NCBI RefSeq assembly: GCF_905147045.1
Contig: NC_065903.1
Coordinates: 6,200,001 to 6,264,000, forward strand
DNA length: 64,000 nt
Reading direction: 5' to 3'
From: Nymphalis io
Lineage: Eukaryota > Arthropoda > Insecta > Lepidoptera > Nymphalidae
Both the position numbers and the translations under genes were made by a program. Below the pieces are notes generated by a model. The model had not been told where the DNA came from and ran no database searches. It saw only the letters and a program-made list of their open reading frames with translations. Shown here piece after piece: positions 11,330 through 23,865 of this stretch. The first letter of the stretch is position 1. Each line of letters starts with the position of its first letter.

Positions 11330-12080
11330 TCTATACATATATATATATAGAAATAGAAATATATTATAAAGAGGTCAAGTTTGTGAGTTTGTAAGGTTGT
11401 AGAGGGTAATCTCTGGATCTACTGAACCGATTTTGAAAATTCTTTTACCAATTGAAAGCTACATTATTTGTGAGTGTTTTAGGCTATAATATACTAACCC
11501 GGCCGAACGAAAACGTTTCTTACGAAAGCTGCCTTAACGATGTGAGATATATGATCGAGTTCTAGAAAAAAGTTGTTGAACTTGATAATGCCTACAAAAA
11601 AGTTACCGACAGCGTATGTCTAACTTTTATGTTTGTCTCAAAAAGTAGTTCAAGAAGTAGTATATTTAAAAATAAGTAAACTTATCGTCTCGAGTGTTTA
11701 AAACAAAATACTTTTCCCTTTTATTGTATATAATTTGGACGAATGGTTAAAGAGATAATACGATATAGGTATGGAACCGCGACTGTTTCGTAGTCTATGG
11801 GGTGATATTTTATTAGACGTTTTTTTTTCAGGTACGAAACGTCAATATATTTAGAAAATAAAAAGATAAAATTCGTTTTTACGGTATGTTTTTTGGTTGC
11901 ATAGCTTAAAAGATAATTTAAAATATCAATTATGCGAGACAATTTTATTAATGTTCGGCCATCACGACTTTTGGCAGTCAGGAAATAAATCATAGCACTC
12001 AGTACTGACCGAACCACAATCATAATTTCATCACAAGTAAAAATGTTCATCACCCAACGAAGTGGGCATGGGTCAGCTAA
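11330..12080 (-). repeat. Possible dispersed lepidopteran repeat, minus orientation
   Basis: Two ends resemble one common lepidopteran interspersed repeat read on the minus strand. The start is near 12.05-12.08 kb (CACTTCGTTGGGTGATG on the complement). The other end is at 11371-11510 (TCTGGATCTACTGAACCGAT, GAAAGCTACATTA). The middle is AT-rich and could be an inserted or unrelated segment. It holds a 110-codon frame at 11721-12053 with no domain. Confidence 0.45.
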
Positions 12081-12362
12081 TTATAATAAATAAATATCGT
12101 TGTTTACACTTTGTAACTGGTTTATCACAGAAATAGTACAAGTACACCTTAACAATGCCTGGAAGGTTATTTTCTTATAAAATTACAATTACACAATGAT
12201 ATAAAGATGATTAATGCATTATTTAAGTTGACATATCTTAATCCTGTCTTTAGAATAATCTAGAATGATCATAATAAAAACCGATGCGTAACAAATATCA
12301 GTTCGTAGTTATCCGGCTATTTTATTTTAGATTTATAAATAAAGTGATTTCAGTTTATGAAA

Positions 12363-12715
12363 GTAATAATAATAATGTAATGATTTAGGTCACGGCGCCA
12401 ATCCTAACACAGATTAGCCAACTTCGCAGGAGATATTATAATGCACAAGTGTGTGCGCAAACACAGGTGCACTTTCTATTCCCTAACTCTCATAATCCGA
12501 TGGGACGGGAAAGAGTTCAGGCGCAGGACCAACGGCTTTACGTGCTTTCCGAGGCACGGGAGTATACACACTTCCATCTTCCAGACACCGAGCTGCTACT
12601 AAGAATTTTCGACAGAAAAACTCAGTAACCTTTTTTTGGCCCGACCTCGGATTTGAACCCAGGACCAACGCGTCTGCAGTCTTACATCTAGGCACTAGAC
12701 CAAGGGAACAGTCAA
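12363..12715 (-). repeat. SINE-B copy with tRNA-like head, minus orientation
   Basis: A nearly complete SINE-B. On the complement it begins with a tRNA-related head containing an A-box-like TGGTCTAGTGC and a B-box GGTTCAAATCC (in 12640-12710), the internal promoter elements for RNA polymerase III. The body continues through GCACGTAAAGCCG and GTGTTTGCGCACAC to an (ATT)n tail seen as AATAATAATAAT at 12363-12376. It is a non-autonomous element that depends on a LINE for transposition. Confidence 0.9.
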
Positions 12716-15700
12716 TTAAATAGTTCGTGAAGGTACTAAGTTAAGTAAAAATATTATGTATATTTAATACGATTTCCGTTTTTAATAGACTCTCTCAAGT
12801 GAGTGTGAACGTGTTTATTGCCTATCGAGATTAGCAATTTTCTGTCCGTCGATAGAGTGTTAGAGTACCATTGCTTTCATTTCCGTTGTTCATCTCTGAT
12901 CCAACTCCGGTTGAATGCGAGAAGTTGGCGTTTTTTTAATTATACTATTATTAACTTGATAAACAAGATTTTCGACAAGATATTTTATGTTCGCCGCAAT
13001 ATTATTCGGAAATACACTTCCTCTTTAAAGCCGTTTTATAGGTAGAAAGCCACCGCTTTAATATGTTAATAGCCTTACAGTTACAGTCGTACAACCGATC
13101 GATCTTGAACGTAATGATGTAAAAACAACAATTTTATTTTCTTGCTTTGCTCTTCATTTTATTATACTCGTTCATAGGACGCTTTATATTTGTTGTTGAA
13201 TGGAGTCTTTATGTAACGTTTTGTCGAACGGCAAACAGTCAATTTGTGCAGAGAGATGCGCGCTTTGAGGGACAGGGAGTATAAAAGACATTATTTAATT
13301 AAGTCATTTGTATCCTTCCTCTAATAGAATCAGCTATGAGATAACAATTTTAATAGAATAACGTATTGCTATCTCAAGATTTAAATCCGTCATCCCTTTT
13401 TAGAGATTTAGTGGAAATTAAAACGAAGCTATGTTCACGTTATAAATGTTTCGTTATTAATTTTATTTACGGGTGGCTTTGTTTGTCATCCTCTAAAGGG
13501 CTCGAAATATCTTTATCGCGTTAATTGCATGTTGACTCAGGCTTCAGTACCCTTAAGGTATACCAAAGAAGACATTACTATTACAATATTTTTAAAACTG
13601 TTTACATATATATGTATGCATTTCATAGTATTTCAGTTTTTAATTACTACCTAAATGACAGCAAAGCAAATAGGCACTAATAATAATGTGTAACTAATAT
13701 TTAACTTATGTAGGTCCAATGGGACTTGAGTTTGTGCGACGTCACTTATAATCTTAAAGTTTTTTCGTGGCGTATTGAAATTATGAAGTCAATAATCATT
13801 TCAATGGTTCAACATAAAAGGCATTGAAAACGTTAAGGTAAAAAGAGAATTATCTTCAAAAGCTCAATGAGATGCACGACATCGGAGGACCTGTCAGCCT
13901 ATTTGATTTTGTCGAATAAATTAAATAGATACACTTAATTAATTAATAATTCAAGTAAAAATATATTATTACATTATAACTTTTTAAATGAGCCTCAAGT
14001 CGTCCCAAGTAACGACTAATCATATATTGTCTTACATTATTCAGTCCAGTAGGTATACAGAAAAGAAATAAAAGAATAAAAAACTAAGAGAAATATATAC
14101 CTCATATTTTAAGCAGCTCAAATAAAATGATTTCAATTAAAACTAAAACAGTAGTAAGAAAATTGTAAGTGGAATGCATATCAAAAGGATGAGCCTTTTC
14201 CAACTACAAGTTATTACATTTTAAGAATTTTCCAAGATATTAAAACTGATGCGGAAATTAGTCTTTGCTTTGTTTCTATCTCGCAAAGGTAGTATCATCT
14301 TTAGTAATTAAAGTTAAGCGAAATGTAATAATAAAACCCGCTCTCCGTTGACATTCACTGTAAAATATTATCAATTTTAATATTAAAATTGGTATGCAAC
14401 TGATTAATTCCATTATGGTTGGTCGTTTATATAAAAAGACGTAAGAATTGTTTAACGCTTTGTTTTTTATTGAGAGCTTATAGTAACATTACTGTTGCCG
14501 AAATAATAATTTTATACGCGTTATAGTTTTCTTTGATAAAAAAAGTTGAAACGAAAATTCACCATCCATCCCTCAGTATTGTCTAGCAATCACTTTACAC
14601 GTACTATACCGAAACTATTCTCTTAGAACTAACTAACTATTCGTTGGGCATTCGCATGGATACATTCGTGTTTCAAAAAAATATTTTTTTCAAAAACAGA
14701 GCAAATTATAATATGATGAGCATCACAACCAGCAATTTTTCTACCAGTAATTTGATAAATCTTACAGTTTTCCTACATTTTTTTATGCGTTATCTCAAAT
14801 GTTTATATTATAAAACATAAATAAACTGTATTTATAATAAATTTGATTAGAATTAGTAAAATGTTTGCTCCAAGCAGCTATTATATAAGCCGCCGTGGTT
14901 GAAATGTATCCACCTAGACAGGGCAGTTCAAAGCTCTGCCATCTAATAAAATCTATTTTAATTCAATATTTTTATATAAAGGAATTAATCAAACTTTTAA
15001 TTAAATAGGAAATCTATTAGTTGAATAAGAGCAATTTAAACTGCGTAGGTTTCCTTCAATTCAACGGTAGGTTAATAAACATTTTCTAAAAATAGTAGTA
15101 ATCATTATTTTTTCACAGCAACATCTGTTACGTAAAATTTATATCTACGTACTCTACGTATAGCGTACTACTCGTATTCTGGCATTGCTTGCATGGGTGC
15201 GTCCGTACGTATGGTTCTCTAAAAACTGGACGGAAGATCTTTACAAAGCGTAGTTTTGAAACACAATACAAAAGCGCAGTAATTATAGCTTTTAAGTCTT
15301 CTGTGAATTGAAACAATAGCTTCGAGGTTTTTGTGGCAGTATATTTTTATAAAACTTGAAACTGATTCTTCCTTCTGTAAAAAAACGAATAAAAATATTC
15401 AAATGCATCACTTCATAATAAAAATTTATCATATAATATACAATAGACATTTTAAAAAAGGAGATTAATTTTTATCGCAAATACATTTCCATTTTAAGGT
15501 CATGGAAGTATAAAATGCACGGTAACACTTAATAGGTATGAGGAAAATTCAACTCTCTCGACAGGAAATAGCATCTCGAATACTCTAGAGCGCTATAATG
15601 GTGCGACGAATATTGATTAAGTATAATATGGAATCTCGTATAATGTTTAAATGAAAGTAACGGCTCCCAGGAGAACGGCTCTGAACCCTTTGAGATGGCT

Positions 15701-16149
15701 AAAATCATTTGCCATTTTCGCGCTCAAACCATTTGGCTTTGTTCAACACTCTGATTTTGCATCCTACGCATTCCATTTTCTTCTTAACCTAGTAAGAAAT
15801 AGCTGTATCTAAGCCTGTTTTAATTTACTGTACATTGTTTTTACCAATTTTTTTGTACTATATACAAAATATTTAAATATATAATTTTGAATACCTTATT
15901 GCTTTTTAATATAACGATAAATTATTTATTTTGTAAAATGAAATGTAAATATATACACTTACATTTAATATGCCACTACGTATTTTAATATAAAATAATT
16001 TAACAGGCGCTAGTTTGCTTTCTGCCCACCGTCTGAATGTACGTTTTATCAAAAAGCCTACATTGAAATAACAAACGGAATATAGCCCTGTCGGGTGAAC
16101 ATATGACCTTGTAAAAATTACCTTAAGCAATTATATTGCTCTAAACCTT
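12716..16149. other. Long AT-rich stretch, no gene seen
   Basis: No supported gene or repeat copy. Frames of up to 75 codons lack domains. The only regulatory-looking site is the TATA-box match listed at 13280. Confidence 0.55.
13280..13309 (+). promoter_or_regulatory. TATA-box match with initiator-like TCATTT
   Basis: TATAAAAG at 13280-13287 is followed at about the expected distance by TCATTT (13304-13309), which fits the arthropod initiator TCAKTY. No transcript or coding exon is visible downstream, so this may be a chance match in AT-rich DNA. Confidence 0.18.
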
Positions 16150-16400
16150 CAGGCCACTGTCGCGACTGCTAAGTGTTCGTTCAAGTTAGTTCGTGTTCAA
16201 TACGGTATGGTACAAAACATCAAATACATGACTTAAGTTAACGTAGAAAACGCGGGTACGGTATGAGTAGGAGGCAAACTCGCGATTGGCGCGAGCGACG
16301 CGCTCGCGGCAATATCAAACGTTTGAAGTTGTTTGTATTTAATGCGAACTAACGCGCGATTCATGCGCAGCGTCAGTTAAAATGAACCAGTTTGAACTCA
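16150..16400. other. CpG-richer block with GC-rich palindrome
   Basis: Within AT-rich surroundings this block is rich in CG dinucleotides and includes GGCGCGAGCGACGCGCTCGC (about 16288-16307), a near palindrome. It matches no repeat in the window. It could be a promoter or conserved non-coding element; direction is undecided. Confidence 0.22.
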
Positions 16401-16457
16401 TCGCTAGAAATGATATCATTGTTTCCCTTAAAGACACAATGATTAGAGGATTTTTTG

Positions 16458-16493
16458 TAATCTTTAGAGGGGGGGGGGAGTCTCTAAAGATTA
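16458..16493. repeat. 12-bp inverted repeat with G10 tract in the loop
   Basis: TAATCTTTAGAG (16458-16469) pairs with CTCTAAAGATTA (16482-16493). The loop region holds a run of ten G (16469-16478, the first one paired), the longest G run noticed in this AT-rich window. Confidence 0.93.
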
Positions 16494-16792
16494 GAAAAAT
16501 AAAATTTTTAACGGGAGCTTTTGCCTGATAAAGCCTTTTTTAACAAACCCGACTGGGCTATATTATATAAATAATATGAATATATATCAGACAAAAATGC
16601 ATGGATTGAATGATTGCTGGATCTCGTGTTGGAACTCGGTGTGTATTGTATTTAATAAAAAAGTAACTACTGAGTCTTGCCGGTTCTTCTCGGTAGAATC
16701 CACAATCCGAATCGGTGGTACAGCTTGACGATTGATAAATACTCGTAAAAGTCTATTTGAATAAAAATATTTTAATTTTTTTTTTTTTTTAT

Positions 16793-17073
16793 AGAATAGG
16801 AAGGAGGACGAGCATATGGGCCACCTGATGGTAAGTGGTCACCAAACGCCCTTAGACATTGGCATTGTAAGAAATGTCAACCATCGCTTATAGCCAATGC
16901 GCCACCAACCTTGGGAACTAAGATTTTATGTCCCTTGTGCCTGTAATTACACTGGCTCACTCACCCTTCAAACCGGAACACAACAATATCAAGTATTGCT
17001 GTTTTGCGGTAGAATATCTGATGAGTGGGTGGTACCTACCCAGACGAGCTTGCACAAAGCCCTACCACCAGTA
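16793..17073 (-). repeat. Near-complete SINE-A copy, minus orientation
   Basis: It matches the 22.7 and 26.3 kb copies over nearly the full length. On the complement it runs from ACTGGTGGTAGGGCTTTGTG through CATCAGATATTCTACCGC, TGTTGTGTTCCGGTTTGAAG and GTGAGTGAGCCAGTGTAATT to CCACTTACCATCAGGTGG (reverse complement at 16821-16838), GCTCGTCC and CCTATTCTATAAAA. The A-tail appears as a T-run just to the left. Few differences from the other full copies suggest fairly recent activity. Confidence 0.95.
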
Positions 17074-17094
17074 TATATATAATTTCATTTAAAA

Positions 17095-17330
17095 AACCGT
17101 GCTGAAATGTTAATTTATTATTCACCGGTCAATCTTCGTTATAAGGTATCTTAACGCCCGGGTGACCGAGCTTCGCTATAGTCTAAAAATAATTAATTAG
17201 TAATAATAATTTTATATGTAATTCAAAACAGACACATATTAAAACCATATTAAAATACAAAATTTGAACAAAATCGTTAGAGCCGTTTCTGAGGTACACT
17301 ATATATAATCAGATTTGCCAGAATTACTCA
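17095..17330. repeat. Possible dispersed lepidopteran repeat
   Basis: ACGCCCGGGTGACCGAGCTT, followed about 100 nt later by AAAATCGTTAGAGCCGTTTC and then AT-rich sequence, resembles a common lepidopteran dispersed element, possibly Helitron-like. There is no second copy in the window for comparison. Confidence 0.38.
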
Positions 17331-20300
17331 TTTACTATTATAAGATTATTTAACAAAAAAATTAAAAGAAAATACTCATTTGATTTTTACTGTTAGGAAA
17401 TTTTACATATAAATATACTAGTTAATTAGTTTTTGTAATTTTTAAATCGAAGCAAACATATTAATACAGAAACCAAGATCTGAGGAGAAATTGTAATATC
17501 ATTATTTTAAAAAATAATTATGAAAACATTAACAGAAATTTATATAATAAACTTACATTGTATTTTTAATGCATTTAAAATGTGAAATATAAAGAAAACT
17601 ATGGTACTAAACTAATAAAAAAAAATCGTAACATTTTACAAAAACTGTTACAAGTCAGTTTTCCGGATTATCTACAAAGAGAGATATAAGTGACAGACAC
17701 TCGGGACCTCTCTGGGAAGACACACTCACAGCCAACTCAACTACTCTTCTCAGTCACCATACGTTTAAATACATTGTAAAAATATATTTTTTTAAAATAC
17801 ACTTTTATTTAAAAAAACTCTGCAGGATTCATTAATACAACGATGTTAACAAACAACTAAACAACTGAGTTTCATGTAGGTTATTCTCGATAGAATTTAT
17901 AATCTAATAAAATAAAAGAAAAATATAAAAATACCAGTTTAAAACAGCTTAGACTAAGCATACTTGAATTAAGTACAATTTAAAATGTATTTAATGCAAT
18001 AACTAATTGTAAAAATATTTTATAGTAAGCAAATTTTGTTATTATCGTAGGTACTTTATGTAATATTACGAGCGTAAAAACTGTTTCATTATACGAGTAA
18101 ATACTCACTCGGAGAGTAATAATATTATGGTATAATCAATATGCTAATAATAATAGCGATTGTGGAAAGTATAATCGAATCAATATTTAATTACTAGACT
18201 GTATTGGATGTTTTGTTTATAATAAGCATCGTAATTACGTTTTAACTTTTGCAATGACACAAAGCAAGTAAGCAAGTTGATGATTTTGAAATTATTTTTT
18301 TTAATTTTTCCAGATAGAACAATATACTATATACATTGACTTATATTCTTGAGCTTAACGTTTAAGCATTTCATAAAAAGCATCGTTTAAGTTTCTTCAT
18401 TCCACATCAATATAATTTTTAAATCGTTAAAAAATTTTTTTTTTTGGTTTGGTGGTTTTTTTGGTTTGTTTTAAAATAGAGAAAATTTAATTTTGAAGTC
18501 AACAAGAGTAGTTTAAGTTCGACAAGAATTAAAAAATAATGCTTTCTAATAAAGCATTATTTTTGAGAATATATACATGAAAACATATCAGAGATTGAGA
18601 TTTAGATATTATTTGATATATTTTAGATGATATACATATAGTTATACAGTAGCTTTAAAATATCTAAGATTGATTTTGTTTTCTTTAAGATTGTTAAAAG
18701 ATGGATGGATGAATTTGTTTAATGATATTCCATTCGGACCTGATGATTTGATGCCAATTCGATATATTGTAGTACATATTTTATAGTACATATAAAAGTT
18801 AGTATTTAGTTAAACAAAAGTACCTAGAAAGAATTTTAGTTGAATTGACTATGTTCTGTTTTCAACCCAGAAAATCGATACGAAACCTATTTCACGTCGC
18901 TATCGCTATATTCAGTGCATAAAAGCGTCTCGACCGAAATTTGTGACACGACCTATAAATAAAGCCTCCGAAATGACAGGCTCACTAAATAAACGCTGTC
19001 AGCCAGTTGTAATACACAATAGTAATGTCAGTAAACATACAGATTGTTTATTGAAATAAAAATGAGAAAATATAGCGGATATTTAGTACCTACAAACATT
19101 CCATATAATGAAATTAAAATTGTACATATACCATATACATATTATACCATATTATGAAATAAAAAATGTAAGTATTATAAAATTACAAAATGAACTAATA
19201 TCATCTTTTCTACTCTCTGGCTAAAAAGCAGCTAATAAAAATGTATAACATGTCAAAAGAGCTGTGATTTAATTTGAAACTTTAGTGCATTTAAATTGCA
19301 TTTTTTGCGCTGGTTCGTTGCTTTTAAATTACTATGAAAATGCACTATGTTAGAACAAGTAACGGGCTTAAAATTTCAATATAATGTTGACAGCTTTAAT
19401 GCACTTGTAGTTTCTCTCTCGTAAATATAAATTTATACAACCTCAATATTATATTTTATGATAATTCTATAAGCAATATGAGCAAAATTGTGATGCAATT
19501 TTAAAAATAATAGTAACATTCTTTTTACATTTTCCACAATTCTAAAACACATTGTAATTCCTTTCTTAAAATACAGTATTTAGAACAATGCGTCCGATCT
19601 GTGTATGTACTAATAAATCTAAAGATGATTCATTTTAGGACTTATTCAAATTAAAGTTTATGTAAAGCAAATGCAAGTTTCTTTTTTTGAAAAATATCTA
19701 GACAAAACAAACTTTAGGCTACAATCTCAAGAAGACCTGGAAGTGACATTCACTCAAAGGAACAGTAGAGAATGCTTATCGCCCGAAGACAGGTTTACGT
19801 CAGTTTCAGGTTAATATGCGTCACAAATTTCACTATGTTTGCGTAAAATATACTTCTTGTTGCCATTGTTTCAGCTTTGTTTAAATAATGGCTTATAATT
19901 CAGACAAAATAAGCAAAATGATGGTCGAGTAATTAAATTTGTTTTACCGCTCATTAATTTACTTCGGGGGATAGTGACAGTTTAGTGTACCACTGTTGGG
20001 CAGAATATTTATTTTGTACAAGTTATTGCGCTCGTTTCCGTCCGCGTCAAGTTTTCACTATTCAGTAAATCCCGCAATATGTTATTCTTATCCAGTACCT
20101 AGGCTACATCTATAGCCTAGACAGAGCCTTACAAATATTTCATTACAATCAATGCAGTTGTAAGTCTTCATGAGGTAACAGACAGAACTATTTTCGTATT
20201 TATAATATTACTATATATTCATCTATTTTACATTACTATAATAAATAAATGAATCAACCCCAATGTGATGCGTGGGAAATTTTTGAAAAGCCAGCCGCCT

Positions 20301-20734
20301 ACACGTTGTTTTCATTATCGAGCTCAAAGCGAATACGTGAAATGTCATTTCAATGCAATACTATCCTCCAATTAATTATGAATCAATGGAAAATAAATAC
20401 ATTGATTATTATTACAAACTGGCCAAACCAATTTATGATCAAATGTTAAAGTTGTGGATTAGGCTAATATCGAATACCATTCCTCGACACCCACGACAAT
20501 AGTCGATGGGTTTTAAACCTGTAATTTTGCGACGAGTAATAGTATACCTAGTCTGAAAATCGGTCACATATAAATTATATATAATAGGTACAGGCTTTAA
20601 AGCATTTTACTTCATGTTATTTAACAAATGTAACACGAAAATTTTCAATGATGAAAGCGTATATAAGTGGTAAAAAGAAATGCGTAATGCCTGAAATTGA
20701 AAGTTATAAAAAGAATAACATTGTGTTATTTATT
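17331..20734. other. Long AT-rich stretch, no gene seen
   Basis: No supported gene or SINE/LINE copy. Contains the small hairpin listed at 18532. Frames of up to 66 codons have no domain. Confidence 0.55.
18532..18564. repeat. Perfect 14-bp inverted repeat, 5-nt loop
   Basis: AAAAATAATGCTTT (18532-18545) and AAAGCATTATTTTT (18551-18564) are exact reverse complements around CTAAT. It is one of a series of tight inverted repeats in the window. Confidence 0.95.
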
Positions 20735-21440
20735 TTTATATATTTATTTATTAATCCTTTATTGCACACACTTTACAAACATTTAGTAACATATAATAGC
20801 AATTATATAGTATGCAAAGGCGGCCTTATCACTTACAGTGATCTCTTCCAGGCAACCTCTGTAAAGAGAAATGTTTATGTGTTTTTTAGCCAGGATCACT
20901 AATCGGGCATAGAGTGCGAACATCTTATACTTAAAATTTTTTGAGCTTAATACAAATATTTAATATACAAACCTACATAAATATATATATACATATACAC
21001 TTATACATACATACATACATATATACATACATATAACCTTATATAAGAAATAAATAACCTATAATAATACAACATGCTATAGTTACATTGATAGATAATA
21101 ATTATCCAAACGACTCTTAAAAATATGTACGGAATTGCTGTATATTTTAGTACAACTCAGAGGATTTAGCAATTAATTATGAATCAATGGAAAATAAATA
21201 GTCTTGCTCAGATCGTAAATTGATTGGTGTATGAGAGCCGAGGAAGGTAAACCGGTCTTTTAGGTAGGTTGGAGTTTGAGGATGGTAGAGTATGGTATAA
21301 AGCAAAGAAAGGACATGCATATTTCGACGCAACCGTATTGGCAGCCACTTTAGTGTTTTACGATGCTGGGTACGATTATTTGTCTTTTGTACGTAAATTT
21401 TTAGTATAGTGTATGCACTTGTACACACAATCTCAATTAG
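20735..21440 (-). mobile_element. LINE C-terminal remnant with 3' UTR, minus orientation
   Basis: The minus strand encodes KTLKWLPIRLRRNMHVLSL, YLKDRFTFLGSH and INLRSEQDYLF (about 21365-21190), the pattern of the post-RT region in Jockey/CR1-type LINE ORF2. After a stop the remnant continues with NIQQFRTYF and then a long AT-rich 3' UTR. The UTR includes TACATACATACAT microsatellite sequence (20980-21040). It ends with GATAAGGCCGCCTTTGCATA, TGTGTGCAATAAAGG and A-rich sequence, the usual tail of such lepidopteran LINEs. The catalytic domain is missing and frames are interrupted, so it is inactive. Confidence 0.77.
20982..21040. repeat. (TA)n/(CATA)n microsatellite
   Basis: Imperfect runs of ATATATAT and CATACATACATA inside the LINE 3' UTR. 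Confidence 0.85.
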
Positions 21441-22045
21441 AGAACTCATAATGGGTAAAAAATTCATTGAATTTGTTTAATGTGCCTTATATATGATAAG
21501 ACATAGTAGTAGTACATTACGCAAAAGTAAGGTGTAAAATATATAATTTGGTTCCAGATGTAAAATTTTGCAAACACTTTTTTGCAATGTTACATTTTAA
21601 TTTTAATTGATCTCAAAATTAAAAAAAATATACGTCAAAATCTTGTTTAGTAATACATAGCAAAGATAAGAATATAAATATAGTAGTAAACAGTAAAACA
21701 AACTAATAATTTGCAAATATCATGAATGTTAGTGGTAAGCAGAATGCGATGAAAACAAATTAAAATCAAATATCCAACACGCTAAAATTACAAGGCAAAT
21801 GTTTAAAGACTGGCAAGGTTTGAATAGTACAAGTCATAGCGGTCACGGTTCTAGTAATAACATAATTAAGAATGTTCCAAAATGTACAGTAACGTCTGGC
21901 GTCGCCACTTCTGAGCCTGTCCGTACCCGAGTTCTCAGGCACGAGAACCGACATACAGGCAAACAGCCTATGATATATTCCACGCTCAATTTTAAAGTTA
22001 AGGGAATTGTTTTAGTAGGATTTTTTTTTATTTTTTGGGATAGTT
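21441..22045. other. No gene; unrecognised 83-codon frame
   Basis: A plus-strand frame at 21799-22050 includes SNNIIKNVPKCTVTSGVATS, with no domain recognised. Part of the stretch (21890-21960) is GC-richer than average. It may belong to an unknown element. Confidence 0.45.
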
Positions 22046-22257
22046 TGTAAGTTATTTTATGACGTCACTTCTAGACGCGTATAAAAGTGATATGACGCTC
22101 AAACCGGGTTAACTTTGTTGATGAATTGCTTTATGTGGTCTCCTTTAATTGATGGAGCACACATGTTTTATAATATTATTCCACGATGTAATGTACTCGT
22201 AAGTGTGTGTTCTTTGTTGGAGATCCTTAATAAATAAATAAATGTCTGCTGATTACA
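22046..22257 (+). mobile_element. Candidate solo LTR-like unit
   Basis: The unit begins TGTAA (22046-22050) and ends TTACA (22253-22257), giving short inverted termini of the TG..CA type. Inside, in the order expected of an LTR, are TGACGTCA (22060-22067, a perfect CRE-type site), TATAAAAG (22080-22087) and AATAAATAAATAAA (from 22229). No target-site duplication was found at these exact edges, and no second LTR or internal region is visible. It could instead be a cellular promoter beside an unrelated poly(A) signal. Confidence 0.25.
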
Positions 22258-22710
22258 AAACACCTTACAATGTGAGAGAATGCTCTAAGGAATCGTTTTG
22301 ATTAATCCCGGTGCTGAATTTCACCACCGGACATCGCGTCAGAATTCCAAATTCCGTCCTCGGTATCAGAAAATTTTTAGCGCGCGATTTTAAGGCATTT
22401 CTCCTTCGCTCAACCACTCTATGGAACCGATATGACATAAAAAGGTTAAAAAAATCTTAAAAAAAAACTAAAATTCTGCAAGATGTTTCTCCATTCCACC
22501 GGCTAACCATTACACTAACACATCACTAAAACATTATTTAATTATGAATATTATAAAATGATTAAAAACAAAACTTTATAGTGTGTTGCATTAAAATGCT
22601 GTTCAGATTATGTTTCATTAATATGACGTTCTAACTAACATTAACAGCTTAGATTGGCTCAGCTTAGAATTAATATTAATAAAAATATATCTCATATTCT
22701 ACATAATTTT
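22258..22710. other. No gene seen
   Basis: AT-rich with a GC-richer piece at 22310-22440; no repeat or gene recognised. Confidence 0.5.
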
Positions 22711-23003
22711 TTACTGGTGGTAGAGCTTTGTGCAAGCTCCTCTGGGTAGGTACCACCCACTCATCAGATATTCTACCGCAAAACAGCAGTACTTGTTATT
22801 GTTGTGTTCCGGTTTGAAGGATGAGTGAGCCAGTGTAATTACAGGCACAAGGGACATAAAATATTAGTTCCCAAGGTTGGTGGCGCATTGGCTATATAAG
22901 CGATGGTTGACATTTCTTACAATGCCAATGTCTAAGGGTGTTTGGTGACCACTTCCTATCAGGTGGCCCATAAGCTCGTCCGCCTTCCTATTCTATAAAA
23001 AAT
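22711..23003 (+). repeat. Near-complete SINE-A copy
   Basis: A full-length plus-orientation copy from TTACTGGTGGTAGAGCTTTG to CCTATTCTATAAAAAA. The 3' stem-loop is altered to CCACTTCCTATCAGGTGG (22949-22966). The base-paired outer parts are kept while the loop changed. No clear target-site duplication was seen. Confidence 0.95.
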
Positions 23004-23865
23004 AACCCCTCTGAACTGGTGTTTGGGATTTTCCACCAGCCTCCCAGAGACCACCAAAGTTAGGAGCATGGGGTGGTATAATATGCCACGTTGTGCCATT
23101 TTCTGCCAACCACATTGTACACAAATGTTACTCATACCATACATATGTTTGACAGCGTTTATTAGTAAGACTGTTAATGGACATAGTATATTTCATAAGA
23201 GTTCTAGTTCGTTTCAGTAGAATCCTAATTCAAAACTTGTAGTAGCTTATTTTCTACATGATTATCACGTAAAAAGAGAAGGATCTGTGATGAGAATAAG
23301 AAGAATCTTATAAATAATATTATTTAATATGTATATTATTAATGTGTAAATAATAAAGGATACTTTGATTTTGATCCACTAAGTTACAGTTGTAGTTTCG
23401 TCAAAGAGACGCCTAACGCGTCTACGTCAACACCTCATTGTGAAATCATTTAAGGCGTTAACGCTCTTGATACATTATATAACAATGCTTGCTTATCATA
23501 ACAATATTTATGAGAAGCCAAGTTTTCTTTGCTAGATTTTTCCGGATTCACACAAAGCGAAGTAATTTGATTATTATCAAGATAGCTCTAAGCTTCGAGT
23601 TATTATATTCTGAGCTCTAAGCTTCGAGTTATTATATTCTGTTCTTGTATATTTTGTACATTAGCAAAACTGACATATTATATGTAGCAACTTTTTGTAT
23701 TACAGATTTGTATACTTGTAAGACCTCAAATTGTGTTAAAGTTAAATTTACTATAACGAAAAAAATGATTTTATATTACACCATATTACTTTATATTTGA
23801 AAATTTTAATGTCACTGAATCAATTTGTCATGTTTAAAGAACGCATAATATAACGGGCAAAGGGC
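23004..23865. other. No gene seen
   Basis: No supported gene. Contains the 29-bp tandem duplication at 23584. Confidence 0.55.
23584..23641. repeat. Perfect 29-bp tandem duplication
   Basis: The unit AGCTCTAAGCTTCGAG plus TTATTATATTCTG occurs twice without a difference at 23584-23612 and 23613-23641. Perfect identity implies a recent event. Confidence 0.97.

Noticed and set aside
11721..12053. 110-codon minus-strand frame
   Set aside because: It lies within a probable dispersed repeat and shows no reverse transcriptase, transposase or Rep/helicase motif.
14881..14945. GC-richer stretch TAAGCCGCCGTGGTTGAAAT and following, looking like a small RNA gene
   Set aside because: Box A and box B do not fit and no cloverleaf could be drawn.
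20980..21040. Clustered CATA repeats considered as a CRISPR-like or satellite array
   Set aside because: There are no spacers and the unit is a simple microsatellite; the genome is eukaryotic.
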